From: Flavobacterium soyae | Lineage (GTDB): Bacteria > Bacteroidota > Bacteroidia > Flavobacteriales > Flavobacteriaceae | DNA: 64,000 nucleotides | Direction: 5' to 3' | NCBI RefSeq assembly: GCF_021245985.1 | Contig: NZ_JAJQXA010000018.1 | Location: 34,010-98,009 of the forward strand | In this document: positions 1-9,604 of the stretch, one piece after another | How the letters are laid out: every line of letters starts with the position of its first letter | How positions within the stretch are numbered: the first letter of the stretch is position 1 | Made by a program: the position numbers and the translations under genes | Notes under the pieces: model-generated | Database searches by the model: none | Told to the model about the DNA's origin: nothing | What the model saw: only the letters and a program-made list of their open reading frames with translations

Positions 1-1211
1 AAGCAGGCTGTCCAGAGCGCGAAAGTTGAAACCGCCATTGCCATTGCACGAATTTTTATTGGGAATATTTCAGATAGAACTACCCAGGTAATTGGTGCCA
101 GTGTCATTGCATAACACGAAATTGCTGCAATAACAAGTCCCAGAACCGCAATTCCTGTTATTTCAAAATAATAGCAGGCACCTAATAAGGCATATATGAG
201 GAATAAACCAATTGAGCCAATAAGCATTAATGTTCTGCGTCCCCAACGGTCTACAAAGTACATTCCGACAAAAGTGAAAATTACATTCGTTAACCCCGTA
301 ATAATGATATTAAATAAGATGTCTGAAACACCATAACCTGCCGCTGAGAATACTTCCTGCGCATAATTAAAAATTACATTGATACCGCACCATTGCTGGA
401 AAACAGCAATTACAATTCCTAATAAAAGAATCTTTGGTATTTTGCCTTCAAAAAGCATTTTATAATTCACTTTTTCTTTGACGTCGCCTGCTCTTAATTT
501 CAATTGCTCGATTTGTTCAGAAGCAAAAGCTTGTCCGCCAATTTTAGTAAAAATTGATTCGGCTTTTGCATAACGGTATTGACTTGCAAGCCATCTTGGA
601 CTTTCGGGTATAATTAATATTAAAACAAAAAAAACAACTGATGGAATTGCACCTGCCCAGAACATATAGCGCCAGCCCCATTGTCCGTTCCAGGAATTCA
701 GTATATCCTGTCCTTCGATAATTGGATCAGCAATTAACCAATTCACAATTTGTGCCGCCAGTATTCCAATCACAACCGTAAGCTGATTTATGGAAACAAA
801 TTTACCTCTGGATTCGCTTGGAGCGATTTCGGCTATATACATAGGAGAAAGATTAGACGCAATTCCTATTCCAACTCCGCCTACCACTCGCCAGACAATA
901 AACCATTCAATCGTATCGACCAATCCGATACCTGCTGCAGCCAGTGTAAAAAAGACTGATGCAACAATCATTAACGGTTTTCTCCCATATTTGTCAGACA
1001 AGCTTCCGGAGATCATTACTCCCAGCAAACAGCCTAATATTGCACTTCCCATTACCCAGCCCTGCATAGAAGGCGAATTTGTAATATTAAAAAAAACTTC
1101 ATAAAAAGGCTTTGCTCCTCCAATTACTACCCAGTCATATCCAAATAGTAAACCGCCCATTGCTGAAACTAATGCAATGAAAAGCAGGTACGAAGAATTG
1201 AACTTACTCAT
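1..1211 (-). CDS. Sugar-porter MFS transporter, C-terminus cut by window edge
   Basis: I translated this frame from the complement: it opens with ATG at 1211 (MSKFNSSYLL) and stays open for 403 codons to the left edge, so roughly the last transmembrane helices are missing. Seen: GGLLFGYDWVV in helix 1, the loop motif DKYGRKP after helix 2, the mid-protein IPESPRWL motif, and the repeated loop motif DRWGRRT after helix 8. These are hallmarks of the sugar porter family of inner-membrane proton-linked sugar permeases (XylE, GalP and AraE relatives). It diverges from the AraC gene at 1575, which makes that gene its probable regulator. The substrate cannot be read from sequence; xylose, arabinose or another monosaccharide are all possible. 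Confidence 0.9.
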   Translation of the reverse strand, partial: MSKFNSSYLLFIALVSAMGGLLFGYDWVVIGGAKPFYEVFFNITNSPSMQGWVMGSAILGCLLGVMISGSLSDKYGRKPLMIVASVFFTLAAAGIGLVDTIEWFIVWRVVGGVGIGIASNLSPMYIAEIAPSESRGKFVSINQLTVVIGILAAQIVNWLIADPIIEGQDILNSWNGQWGWRYMFWAGAIPSVVFFVLILIIPESPRWLASQYRYAKAESIFTKIGGQAFASEQIEQLKLRAGDVKEKVNYKMLFEGKIPKILLLGIVIAVFQQWCGINVIFNYAQEVFSAAGYGVSDILFNIIITGLTNVIFTFVGMYFVDRWGRRTLMLIGSIGLFLIYALLGACYYFEITGIAVLGLVIAAISCYAMTLAPITWVVLSEIFPIKIRAMAMAVSTFALWTAC

Positions 1212-1528
1212 ATATTTATATTTTAAATTAATTTATCGATTACAAATATCGTTACTTGATAAGGCTGTGAAAATGTAATATTTCAGTAAAACATGTATAA
1301 AAAGCCGATTTGAAACAAAACCTTATCATACCCAAAATAAAAAATCATTTTTTTTACATTAAATCTATTTTTAGTGTTAAAAGCTACGAATAAAAAAGTT
1401 ACACAACATAAAAAATACCTTGCTAATATTACAGCACAAGCTTTTATTACGTAATTTCGATCACTATTTTATTATAATATGTAAATTTTCACGGTTTGAT
1501 AAAATTTAGATTTTAGCATATTATTTCT

Positions 1529-1536
1529 TAGATTTG
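1529..1536 (+). promoter_or_regulatory. Candidate Bacteroidetes -7 promoter element
   Basis: TAGATTTG fits the Bacteroidetes -7 consensus TAnnTTTG and lies about 40 bases before the AraC start codon. I see no TTTG at the usual 17-23 base spacing upstream, so the assignment rests on one half of the promoter. The rest of the divergent gap (1212-1574) is AT-rich with no other site I can support. Confidence 0.3.
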
Positions 1537-1574
1537 GTTTTTAATACATAATAAATGGTTCTCATTTTAAAAAT

Positions 1575-2459
1575 ATGGATCAGATAGCAGATGGATTTAA
1601 AGGCGAAAGAGCCATTGTTGTTCCTTATAGTGTACGCAATTTTCAGTCAGAAAATGAGCTGACAAAAAATGTATTTATTACCCATATTGGTTATTATCCC
1701 AATGCAAAATATCATTTCAGAAAACGATCAAAAGGCGCTCTTGAAAACATTCTTATTTATTGCGAAAACGGAAAAGGCTTTATCACTTTTGAAGATGAAC
1801 AATTTTCACTTACTAAAGATCAGGCTTTTATTATTCCGGCCCATAAAGCGCATAGCTATGAAGCCGAAATATCAAAACCGTGGAGCATTTACTGGCTGCA
1901 TTTTAAAGGAATAAATACTTCTTTACACGATTCTGTCACAGGAAAAATTATAAACCTGAACGACGCGGGATTATCCGACCGGCTGAACCTGTTTGAAGAA
2001 ATTTATCAAAATCTGGAAATGGGTTTTTATCCTGATAATCTTGAATATTCCAGCATTTGTTTACAGCATTTTTTGGCCAGTATAAAATATACAGATCAAT
2101 TTTTAAAAATAAGAACTGCCGATGCAGAGGTTTTAGATGTAATACCTATGAGCATCATTTATATGAAAAACAACCTGACCAATAAGATAACACTGCATGA
2201 AATCGCACAGCATGCAGGGTATTCGAGTTCTTATTTTGGGGCTTTATTTCTTGAAAAAACATCCTGCACCCCTATGGATTATTACAATCAGTTGAAAATT
2301 CAGAAATCGTGTTCACTTTTGCAATTCAGTACTATGAAAATAAAAGAAATTGCTTATCATTTAGGCTATTATGATCCGTTTCATTTTTCAAAAACATTCA
2401 GATTGGTCATGGAAATATCGCCGAGAGAATATCGTCTGAGATACAAAAATCAAGTGTAA
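1575..2459 (+). CDS. AraC-family transcriptional regulator with cupin sensor domain
   Basis: A 294-residue cytoplasmic regulator. The N-terminal half (about residues 30-150) looks like the AraC-type beta-barrel ligand pocket, with the NILIYCENGKGFI and IIPAHKAHSYEA stretches typical of that fold. The C-terminal 100 residues carry the double helix-turn-helix: ITLHEIAQHAGYSSSYFGALF, then IKEIAYHLGYYDPFHFSKTF and a closing SPREYR. Length is normal for AraC itself. Divergent orientation to the sugar porter at 1-1211 suggests control of that transporter in response to its sugar. The start at 1575 is the first ATG and gives a full cupin domain. Confidence 0.9.
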   Translation: MDQIADGFKGERAIVVPYSVRNFQSENELTKNVFITHIGYYPNAKYHFRKRSKGALENILIYCENGKGFITFEDEQFSLTKDQAFIIPAHKAHSYEAEISKPWSIYWLHFKGINTSLHDSVTGKIINLNDAGLSDRLNLFEEIYQNLEMGFYPDNLEYSSICLQHFLASIKYTDQFLKIRTADAEVLDVIPMSIIYMKNNLTNKITLHEIAQHAGYSSSYFGALFLEKTSCTPMDYYNQLKIQKSCSLLQFSTMKIKEIAYHLGYYDPFHFSKTFRLVMEISPREYRLRYKNQV

Positions 2460-2499
2460 ATTTTCAATTGACCAGATCCCAACAGGTTTTAAAAAACTA

Positions 2500-5400
2500 T
2501 TATTTAATAATATTCAAATCCGAATTAAAGGAACTCTTGTACTTTTTAATATATTCTGATGGCGTCATTCCGAAGAGTTTTACAAACTGCTGTCTGAAAT
2601 ATTTTGGATCTTCAAATCCAACTTCGGCACTTGCCTGAGTAATATTCATATCTTCGGTCAGCATTAACATGGCTGCTCTTCGAATACGAACTGAACGTAT
2701 AAAAGCATTTAAAGTCTGTCCCGAAATAATCTTGATTTTTGTATAAAGCGTTCTATGGCTCATTCCCATTTCGAGGGCAAAGTTTTTGATTGTAAAATCT
2801 CTTTTATGAATATTGGCTTCTACTATATCAATACATTTTTTTAGCATTTCCTGATATTCTACCGGAACTTTCTGGGTATTTTCTTTTAGTGTAATGCTGT
2901 CTAAGAAATAAGTACGCAGGTTGCTTCGGTTTCGCAGTAAAGATTCTACACGTGCTTTGAGTATATCATCGTCAAATGGTTTTGTGATATAATCATCGGC
3001 GCCATCATTTATTCCCTGTAAATGGGTTTCAGGATTTTTTGATGCTGTCAGCAGAATTACGGGTATATGAGACAAGTCGTTGCTTTCTTTTATTTTTCGG
3101 CATAACTCTAAACCATCCATTTCTTCCATTGTAATATCGCTGATTACAAGGTCCGGCATATGTTTTTTTGTCAGTTTTAAGCCTTCTTCCCCATTTTCGG
3201 CACTATAAACGACATAGTTTTCTGAGAATAATTTTATCAGATAGGCTCTGATTTCCTGGTTGTCATCAATAATTAAAATGGTGCGTTTTTCAGTAAGCAT
3301 GATTTTTTGGAAATCACTTTCTGAAACTATACTATTTGAAACAGCATTGTTTTCTTCAGCATCATCAATTATTAATTCATCAAATAGCTGACTTCTTTGC
3401 GGAGCATCATTTGTAATTTCGACATTTTCAAAGTGGCTGTTTCCTTTCAGGAAAGTTAGTTTAAAGGTACTTCCTTTCCCTACTTCACTTTCGCAGCTTA
3501 CTTTACCTTTATGTTTATCTACAAAATATTTAACAATAAAAAGTCCAATTCCAAAACCGGTTCCAATTGAAACTTTTGAATTGATCTGTTTGAATTTTTC
3601 GAAAATAACCTCAATATCTTTTTTCTCGATTCCGTCGCCGCTATCAGAGATTTCAAGAAAAACCTCATCATCACTTTCTGTCACTATCAAATTAATTTCT
3701 CCGCCAATTGGTGTGTACTTAAAGGCATTTGACATTAAATTGAATAATGAAATCTCAATTTTTTCATAATCGCCGATAATCACAATTTCATGACCCGGAA
3801 TTGTAAAATTATAATTGATGCTTTTATCTTTTGCCTGATTTACAAAACATTGATAAACTTCATTACAAAGATTATTTACATTTATTGGGGATAAACGCAA
3901 TGAATCGGCATCATTTTCTGCTTTTCTAAAAAGAAGCAGCTGATCTACAAGGCTTAAAAGTCTTCTGGCATTTCGGTGCGCAATGGCCAAATCGCTTCCC
4001 GAAGAACCGTTTTGAACATTTTCTTTCTGAACTGCTTTTTTCAGCGGATTTATTATCAGCGAAAGCGGTGTTCTAAATTCATGCGAAATATAAGTAAACA
4101 TAGAAGACTGCTTTTCGGCAATTTCCTTTTCTTTCTTGCTTTCTAACTCTGCAATTTTTACTTTATATTTTAGTTTTTCTTTGTTTTTATGATAATCCAG
4201 ATAAACGAAAAGAAGTCCTGAAATACTCAATATATACAATAAATAGGCCCACCAGGTTCTGTACCAGGGCGGCAGGACTTGTATCGAAACAAGGCTGACT
4301 TCTTTGTTCCAGCCGCCTTTAAAATTGGTTGTTTTTACTTTAAAAGTATATTTTCCTTCGGGAAGTCTTGAATAATTTGCTTTTCGGGCCTGACCCACAT
4401 AATTCCATTGCTCGTCCCAGTTCTCTAAAAAATAAGCATAATTTATTTTGTCTGCGTTATTATAATCTAAGGCAACAAATTCTAATGATAAAGTGGTTTG
4501 ATCGTAAGCCAGTTCGACTTCTTTTATTTTTTCAGAATCGGTTGTAATTGCTGCTTTACTTTCTTCTATTAGCTGATTGTTAACATAAAAATCTGTCAGC
4601 AAAACATTGTTCTTTTGGTTGAATCCTTTTATTGCTTCGGGAAAAAAGACGTTAAAACCGTTTATACCGCCAAAAAGAAATTCTCCTGTCGATAATTGAA
4701 GTCCGGCATTAAAACTAAACTGGTTGCTTTGTAAACCATCATTTACAGAAAAATTGCGAAACGTTTTTCTTTTTTTATCAAATCGGCAGACACCATTATA
4801 AGTACTCATCCATAGGTTTCCTTCCTTATCTTCTAATAATCTTAAAATCGTATTTGAAGGCAGTCCGTCATCTGATGTAAATCTCTTGAAATTATTGGTT
4901 TTACGGTCATACAATACCAATCCGCCTTCTTGTGTTCCGAGCCAGAGATTTTTGTCTTTGTCTTCATGAATACATCGAATTGGATTGCTAAAAGCTATTT
5001 TTACAATCTTTCTGATATTTTTTTCTATTGAAAATAATGTACCATAATTGGCACCCCAAAGTTTCCCGTCTTTAGTTTCTATAAGACATTGCAGATTATT
5101 AATGGTTCTGTCAAAAAGAACAAAATTATTTTTAGTACGATCAAAAAGATACAAAGAACCTTCGTTAGTGGCACTTGCCCAAATATTGGCTTTTGAATCT
5201 TTATAAACAAACCAAATATTCTTTTCAATTTGTTTCGTGTACGGATTGTAACAAGAAAATCGTGTTACGCTATTGTCTTTTTTATTAATGCGGTTTATTC
5301 CTCCGGCCCAGGTCGAAATCCAGATATCGTTATTATTATCGCGGGTAATTCCGGTTATAAAAGTGCTTGAAAGAGCGTTGCTATAATTAACGTACGTATT

Positions 5401-6540
5401 ATTTTTTCGGTTCCAGTATTTTAAACCTGCACCATCTGTACCCACCCATATATTCCTTTTTTCGTCTTCGCAAAAAGACAAAATAAAGTTTTCGGCAGGG
5501 TCTTTTGCATTGTACCTAATGCTTTTAAAATATTTAGGTGTATTGCTCAACATACTGATTCCGCCCCGTAACGAGCCAAACCATTTGTTTCCTGACTTAT
5601 CTTCGTATAAACTCCAAACCGAATTGCTTTTGGCCAGCTGATTACCTTGTATGTTATTTTGGGCAATTGCTGTTTGATTTGTTCTGTCCACTTTAAAAAT
5701 CCCGCAGCCGTCTGTTGTGATCCAGATTTCTTTTTTCTTATCCAAAAGAATATCGGTAACACTGCATTTTACTGTAAAGTAATTTCCTGAAAGTGCACCA
5801 GATTTTGTATTGAAAAGAAAAAGTCCTTCATCTGTTCCTAACCAAAGATTTTCATCAGGAGCTAATTTCATTGCCTTTACTTCTTTGGAAAGTGGAAAAA
5901 CTACTTTTAAACTTTTAGAAGTATAACTGTAACTGCAAATTCCAACATTTCTAACGTAAACCCAGCAATGCGCCTTTTTTTTATCATCCTGAAGTGCAAT
6001 TGCATCATAATTGCTAACACTGATCCTGCTGCCCAATACATTTAACGGAATATGTTTTCCAACAAAAGTGCCATTTTCAAAAGTAATTAAGCCTAAATTT
6101 TGAGAAGCAATTAATACCAGATTCTCAGACACAGACCGCATTTGATGAATGATATCTTTTAGAACTTTTGGCTTTTGATCCGATAAAATAAACTGAACAG
6201 GATTAAATCTGTTATTGGTTTTATTGTAAACACAAACACCATTTGCGCCTCCAACCCAGATATTTTTTTTAGAATCACCTTCAATATCATAGATTGTATT
6301 AAACAATAATGATTTTGGATCGTTGATTCGGTTTCTAAAAACTTTAAAATTGTAGCCGTCGTATCGGTTTAAGCCATCGTAAGTTCCAAACCACATAAAA
6401 CCTTCGCTGTCCTGAAATATAGTTGTTACGGAATTATTGGATAATCCGTCGGATATATCAAGAAATTTAACCGGATAATCTTGCGAGTATCCAGAAAATG
6501 AAAAGCCTATTAGTAGAATATATAAAACAAAATGCTTCAA
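2500..6540 (-). CDS. Hybrid two-component system (HTCS) regulator with beta-propeller sensor
   Basis: A 1346-residue one-protein signalling chain spanning the inner membrane. Domains in order: signal peptide (1-20), two seven-bladed propellers of Reg_prop repeats (about 20-660; WFGTYDGLNRYDG, WLGTQEGGL, WMSTYNGV), a Y_Y_Y domain (about 690-755; ends YTFKVKTTN), one membrane helix (about 763-783), HisKA with SHEFRTPL (His820), HATPase with DSGDGIEKKD and GTGFGIGLF, a receiver with phospho-acceptor Asp1135 (VISDITMEEMDG), and an AraC-type DNA-binding domain (about 1240-1335). The family senses oligosaccharides in the periplasm and activates a nearby PUL. It lies just downstream of the fructokinase but behind a terminator, so it is probably transcribed separately. 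It may control the fructan locus or a PUL left of the window. Confidence 0.93.
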   Translation of the reverse strand: MKHFVLYILLIGFSFSGYSQDYPVKFLDISDGLSNNSVTTIFQDSEGFMWFGTYDGLNRYDGYNFKVFRNRINDPKSLLFNTIYDIEGDSKKNIWVGGANGVCVYNKTNNRFNPVQFILSDQKPKVLKDIIHQMRSVSENLVLIASQNLGLITFENGTFVGKHIPLNVLGSRISVSNYDAIALQDDKKKAHCWVYVRNVGICSYSYTSKSLKVVFPLSKEVKAMKLAPDENLWLGTDEGLFLFNTKSGALSGNYFTVKCSVTDILLDKKKEIWITTDGCGIFKVDRTNQTAIAQNNIQGNQLAKSNSVWSLYEDKSGNKWFGSLRGGISMLSNTPKYFKSIRYNAKDPAENFILSFCEDEKRNIWVGTDGAGLKYWNRKNNTYVNYSNALSSTFITGITRDNNNDIWISTWAGGINRINKKDNSVTRFSCYNPYTKQIEKNIWFVYKDSKANIWASATNEGSLYLFDRTKNNFVLFDRTINNLQCLIETKDGKLWGANYGTLFSIEKNIRKIVKIAFSNPIRCIHEDKDKNLWLGTQEGGLVLYDRKTNNFKRFTSDDGLPSNTILRLLEDKEGNLWMSTYNGVCRFDKKRKTFRNFSVNDGLQSNQFSFNAGLQLSTGEFLFGGINGFNVFFPEAIKGFNQKNNVLLTDFYVNNQLIEESKAAITTDSEKIKEVELAYDQTTLSLEFVALDYNNADKINYAYFLENWDEQWNYVGQARKANYSRLPEGKYTFKVKTTNFKGGWNKEVSLVSIQVLPPWYRTWWAYLLYILSISGLLFVYLDYHKNKEKLKYKVKIAELESKKEKEIAEKQSSMFTYISHEFRTPLSLIINPLKKAVQKENVQNGSSGSDLAIAHRNARRLLSLVDQLLLFRKAENDADSLRLSPINVNNLCNEVYQCFVNQAKDKSINYNFTIPGHEIVIIGDYEKIEISLFNLMSNAFKYTPIGGEINLIVTESDDEVFLEISDSGDGIEKKDIEVIFEKFKQINSKVSIGTGFGIGLFIVKYFVDKHKGKVSCESEVGKGSTFKLTFLKGNSHFENVEITNDAPQRSQLFDELIIDDAEENNAVSNSIVSESDFQKIMLTEKRTILIIDDNQEIRAYLIKLFSENYVVYSAENGEEGLKLTKKHMPDLVISDITMEEMDGLELCRKIKESNDLSHIPVILLTASKNPETHLQGINDGADDYITKPFDDDILKARVESLLRNRSNLRTYFLDSITLKENTQKVPVEYQEMLKKCIDIVEANIHKRDFTIKNFALEMGMSHRTLYTKIKIISGQTLNAFIRSVRIRRAAMLMLTEDMNITQASAEVGFEDPKYFRQQFVKLFGMTPSEYIKKYKSSFNSDLNIIK

Positions 6541-6751
6541 AACGTAATTTTTAATTTACTTGTAAAAAGTACAATTATAAGCTAATTTTATAGATAATTC
6601 ACATTAATCACTAGACAAAAATAACATTAACTTCTTTATTTATGAGATTTTACCTTGAATGTTTATTTTTAATAAACTAATACCTATAAACTAATAATGT
6701 TAAGAAAAGAAACACATATTACATAAAATATCTCGAAAATACTTAAAACAT

Positions 6752-6785
6752 AAACCCCTTAAAAACAATATTTTTTAAGGGGTTT
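6752..6785 (-). terminator. Intrinsic terminator after fructokinase
   Basis: A 14-base arm (AAACCCCTTAAAAA, 6752-6765) is complementary to 6771-6785, leaving a five-base loop. It sits 21 bases after the fructokinase stop and upstream of the HTCS start. A-runs and T-runs at both sides make it work in either direction. It separates the PUL transcript from the HTCS gene. Confidence 0.75.
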
Positions 6786-6806
6786 ATTATCTAAAATTAT
6801 ATCTGG

Positions 6807-7712
6807 CTATACTTTAACTTTCAACATTAAATTTTCAATTTTAGAATTCGAAATTTCCGGGTTTGCCCCCGGCGCTTCGGCAACTAAAGCTCCTACTGCA
6901 CAAGCAAAATCGATAGCGGTCTGCGGTGCTTTTCCGGTAAGTAATGATGTTATTAAAGCTGCTAAAAAGGAATCGCCCGCTCCTACTGTGTCGGCAACTT
7001 CAACAGGATAACCTCCGTTTTCATAAAGCTGTCCTTCCCACATTAACAAAGCTCCGTGTTTACCTTTAGTTACACACATAGCGGTTACTTTGTTTTTTTT
7101 TGCAATAAAATGCATATTGTCTTCTAAACTTACAAAAGGCGATTGCATTGCTGCGGCAATTTCTAACAATTCTTCATCATTAAACTTAATAAAATTGGCT
7201 GAATGCATTAATTGTTCCAGAATTTCATACGAATAATGGGGTTTTCTTAAATTGACATCAAAAACCTTATAAGCATTGGTTTGCAGCAATTCTTCCAGAG
7301 ATTGTCTTGATACTTCGTCTCTGCAGACCAAACTTCCGTAAATTAAAACATCGGCATTGGCGGCTAAGTTTTTAGCAGAATCGTTCAATACAATTTTATC
7401 CCAGGCCGATGGATAACTGATTTCATAACTCGCAGAACCACGTTCATTCAGTGTCACGTTTACTAATCCGGTTGCAAAATTTTCTGTCTGCATAATAGCA
7501 TTCGTTTCAAGTCCTAAACTTTTTACCTGATCAATAATCGCTTTCCCGTCTTCATCTTTTCCTACACAGCTAATCATGGCTACTTCGCAGCCTAATGTTT
7601 TCATACGCAAAGCCACATTTAGAGGTGCACCGCCAATCTTTTTTTCATTGGCAAAAACATCCCAAAGTACCTCTCCATAAGCTACTGCTTTAAGATTTTC
7701 TCCGTTATTCAT
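6807..7712 (-). CDS. Fructokinase, PfkB family
   Basis: A 301-residue cytoplasmic carbohydrate kinase, expected to phosphorylate fructose to fructose-6-phosphate (C6) with ATP. Seen: N-terminal GEVLWDVF and the di-glycine substrate motif KIGGAPLNVA near residue 27, and the PfkB signature VGAGDSF with catalytic base Asp247. The length is normal. It follows SusD with a 179-base gap and closes the fructan operon, which is the usual role of a PUL fructokinase: trapping monosaccharide released by the GH32 enzyme. The fructose assignment comes from context plus resemblance to PUL fructokinases; PfkB members differ in substrate. Confidence 0.88.
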   Translation of the reverse strand: MNNGENLKAVAYGEVLWDVFANEKKIGGAPLNVALRMKTLGCEVAMISCVGKDEDGKAIIDQVKSLGLETNAIMQTENFATGLVNVTLNERGSASYEISYPSAWDKIVLNDSAKNLAANADVLIYGSLVCRDEVSRQSLEELLQTNAYKVFDVNLRKPHYSYEILEQLMHSANFIKFNDEELLEIAAAMQSPFVSLEDNMHFIAKKNKVTAMCVTKGKHGALLMWEGQLYENGGYPVEVADTVGAGDSFLAALITSLLTGKAPQTAIDFACAVGALVAEAPGANPEISNSKIENLMLKVKV

Positions 7713-7891
7713 TCTAAAATTATTTTATATTACTATTATTCTGTTTGTATAATCTGAAGGTTAGAAAAAATGCCGTTTTATCCTTCAGCAGTTAATCCTC
7801 ATTTATTTTTGTCTCTTCTGTAAATGCGATTCGTTAAAGCCGCTTTTCCGTTAATGTAAAGTTAAGCAACAATTTCAAATCATTCTAATCA

Positions 7892-9583
7892 TTAATAACC
7901 TGGATTTTGTTTGTATAATCCCTGACTGAAATTAATTTGTTTTAACGGAATTGGGCAATACTCTTCTTTATGAGCATCAAAAAAGGCATCCTGATAATAG
8001 GTTCGTTTTGTTTTTTCTCCAGCATAAAAGTCATTTAATACCTGATCTGTAACGCCCCAGCGAACTAAATCAAAGAAACGATTTCCTTCCATCGCCAGTT
8101 CTAAACGACGTTCCCAACGCATGGCTTTACGGGCAAACTCTTGTGTCCAGTTGCAATTCACTCCATCAACATAAGTGTTGATTTTAAAGTTGTTCACATA
8201 TGGTAATCTTCCTGTACTCTGCGCCGCTCTTTCTCTAATTTGATTAATTAACGGTAAAGCTTCTGCTTGTCTTCCTAATTCAATCAAAGCTTCGGCACGC
8301 ATTAAAATCACATCGGCATAACGAATCTGGATTCTGTTTTTTGAATTTCCATAAAACGGATCAATATTCACTACACAGCTGCAGCTTGGAGCTACGTTTT
8401 CTTTTAAAGAAGCAAAATATCCGTACGTTCCAGGAGATCTTACCCAGGCTTCAACATATAAAAATTCAGGATCGTATTTATAAGGCAAACCGGGCATTGC
8501 AACGGTGTGATATAATCTTGGATCAACTGTATTTGCATTTATGTTTTTATAATCAAAATCCTGATTGTTGTAGGTATCAAATTCCGGCAAACCGTTTGTT
8601 CCGGTTTTAAAAGCATTTACTAAGTTTTGACTTGGTTTATGAAAATCGCAGCATCCTAAACCTTGCGGAGTCGAAAGAACATCCGAAAAATTTAATCTTC
8701 CGTATAAAGTTCCGTCATTGTCTGAAAATTGAATTGAAAAGATTGATTCTGCTCCGTTTTCATAAGTTCCCGGCAAAAAGTTATTGGCATAATCAGGTTC
8801 TAAACTTGCTTTCCCAATTACTTTATCGGTCGCTGCAATTACTTCCAGCAAATGCTGCTGATTGATTCCTGTAACGGCAAATGTTTCGTCTTGTGTATAA
8901 GCCTGATACAAACGCGTTTTTGCTAAATAAGCATAAGCAGCTTTTTGAGTGGCACGCCCAACTTGTGGCTGTGTTTCCGGCAGATTATCGGCAGCAGCCT
9001 GAAAATCTTCAGCAATTTTGTTCCAAAGTTCTTCGTTTGTAAGTGCTTTGTTTGAAATCGTTTTGTAATCTTCCACAGGAACATCTTCTGTGATATAAGG
9101 AATGTTTCTGAACATGATTTTCAGCATAAAATAAAAATGTCCTCTTAAAAAACGCATTTCGGCCATACGTGTTTTTTTCAACGGATAATCAGCTTCCGAA
9201 ATTTGCTCTAATGCTTTCAAAGCTTTATTGGCTCTTGAAACTCCTACATAACTTATGTACCAAAAAGAATCTAATTCACCAAAATCAGGTCTGATATTAT
9301 TTGAAACTTCAAAAAAGTGAAAATCCTGAATATCGTTAGTTCCGCTTCCGCCTTTATAAGCATCATCAGAACGAACATTTCCAAATGGCCACAAACTGTA
9401 TGGCGAGTCATAATGGTCATTTCCTAATTGTGCATAGGCTGCATTCATAAACCCTTCTACTGATTCCGGTGTCACAATATCTTCTTCAGATAAAACGCCG
9501 CGCGGATCATTTTCAAGAAAATCTGAACAGGAAGTGATGATTCCCATCACTAAAAATCCTGCTATATATAGTATTTTTTTCAT
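7892..9583 (-). CDS. SusD-like outer-membrane glycan-binding lipoprotein
   Basis: A 563-residue RagB/SusD family lipoprotein. A lipobox (ITSC) places the lipidated cysteine at residue 19. The following residues SDFLEND are acidic and resemble the surface lipoprotein export signal known from Flavobacterium (SDDFE-like), so surface display is expected. The N-terminal SusD-like region (ENDPRG through the TPR helices with MRFLRGHFYFMLK) and the C-terminal part (RYADVILMRAEALIELG, RWERRLELAMEGNRFFDLVRWG, YCPIPLKQI) are classical. It starts 22 bases after the SusC stop. Role: lid over the SusC barrel, binding fructan oligosaccharides; the ligand is inferred from the GH32 and fructokinase neighbours. 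Confidence 0.95.
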   Translation of the reverse strand: MKKILYIAGFLVMGIITSCSDFLENDPRGVLSEEDIVTPESVEGFMNAAYAQLGNDHYDSPYSLWPFGNVRSDDAYKGGSGTNDIQDFHFFEVSNNIRPDFGELDSFWYISYVGVSRANKALKALEQISEADYPLKKTRMAEMRFLRGHFYFMLKIMFRNIPYITEDVPVEDYKTISNKALTNEELWNKIAEDFQAAADNLPETQPQVGRATQKAAYAYLAKTRLYQAYTQDETFAVTGINQQHLLEVIAATDKVIGKASLEPDYANNFLPGTYENGAESIFSIQFSDNDGTLYGRLNFSDVLSTPQGLGCCDFHKPSQNLVNAFKTGTNGLPEFDTYNNQDFDYKNINANTVDPRLYHTVAMPGLPYKYDPEFLYVEAWVRSPGTYGYFASLKENVAPSCSCVVNIDPFYGNSKNRIQIRYADVILMRAEALIELGRQAEALPLINQIRERAAQSTGRLPYVNNFKINTYVDGVNCNWTQEFARKAMRWERRLELAMEGNRFFDLVRWGVTDQVLNDFYAGEKTKRTYYQDAFFDAHKEEYCPIPLKQINFSQGLYKQNPGY

Positions 9584-9604
9584 GTCTTTAGATTTAAACT
9601 TTTA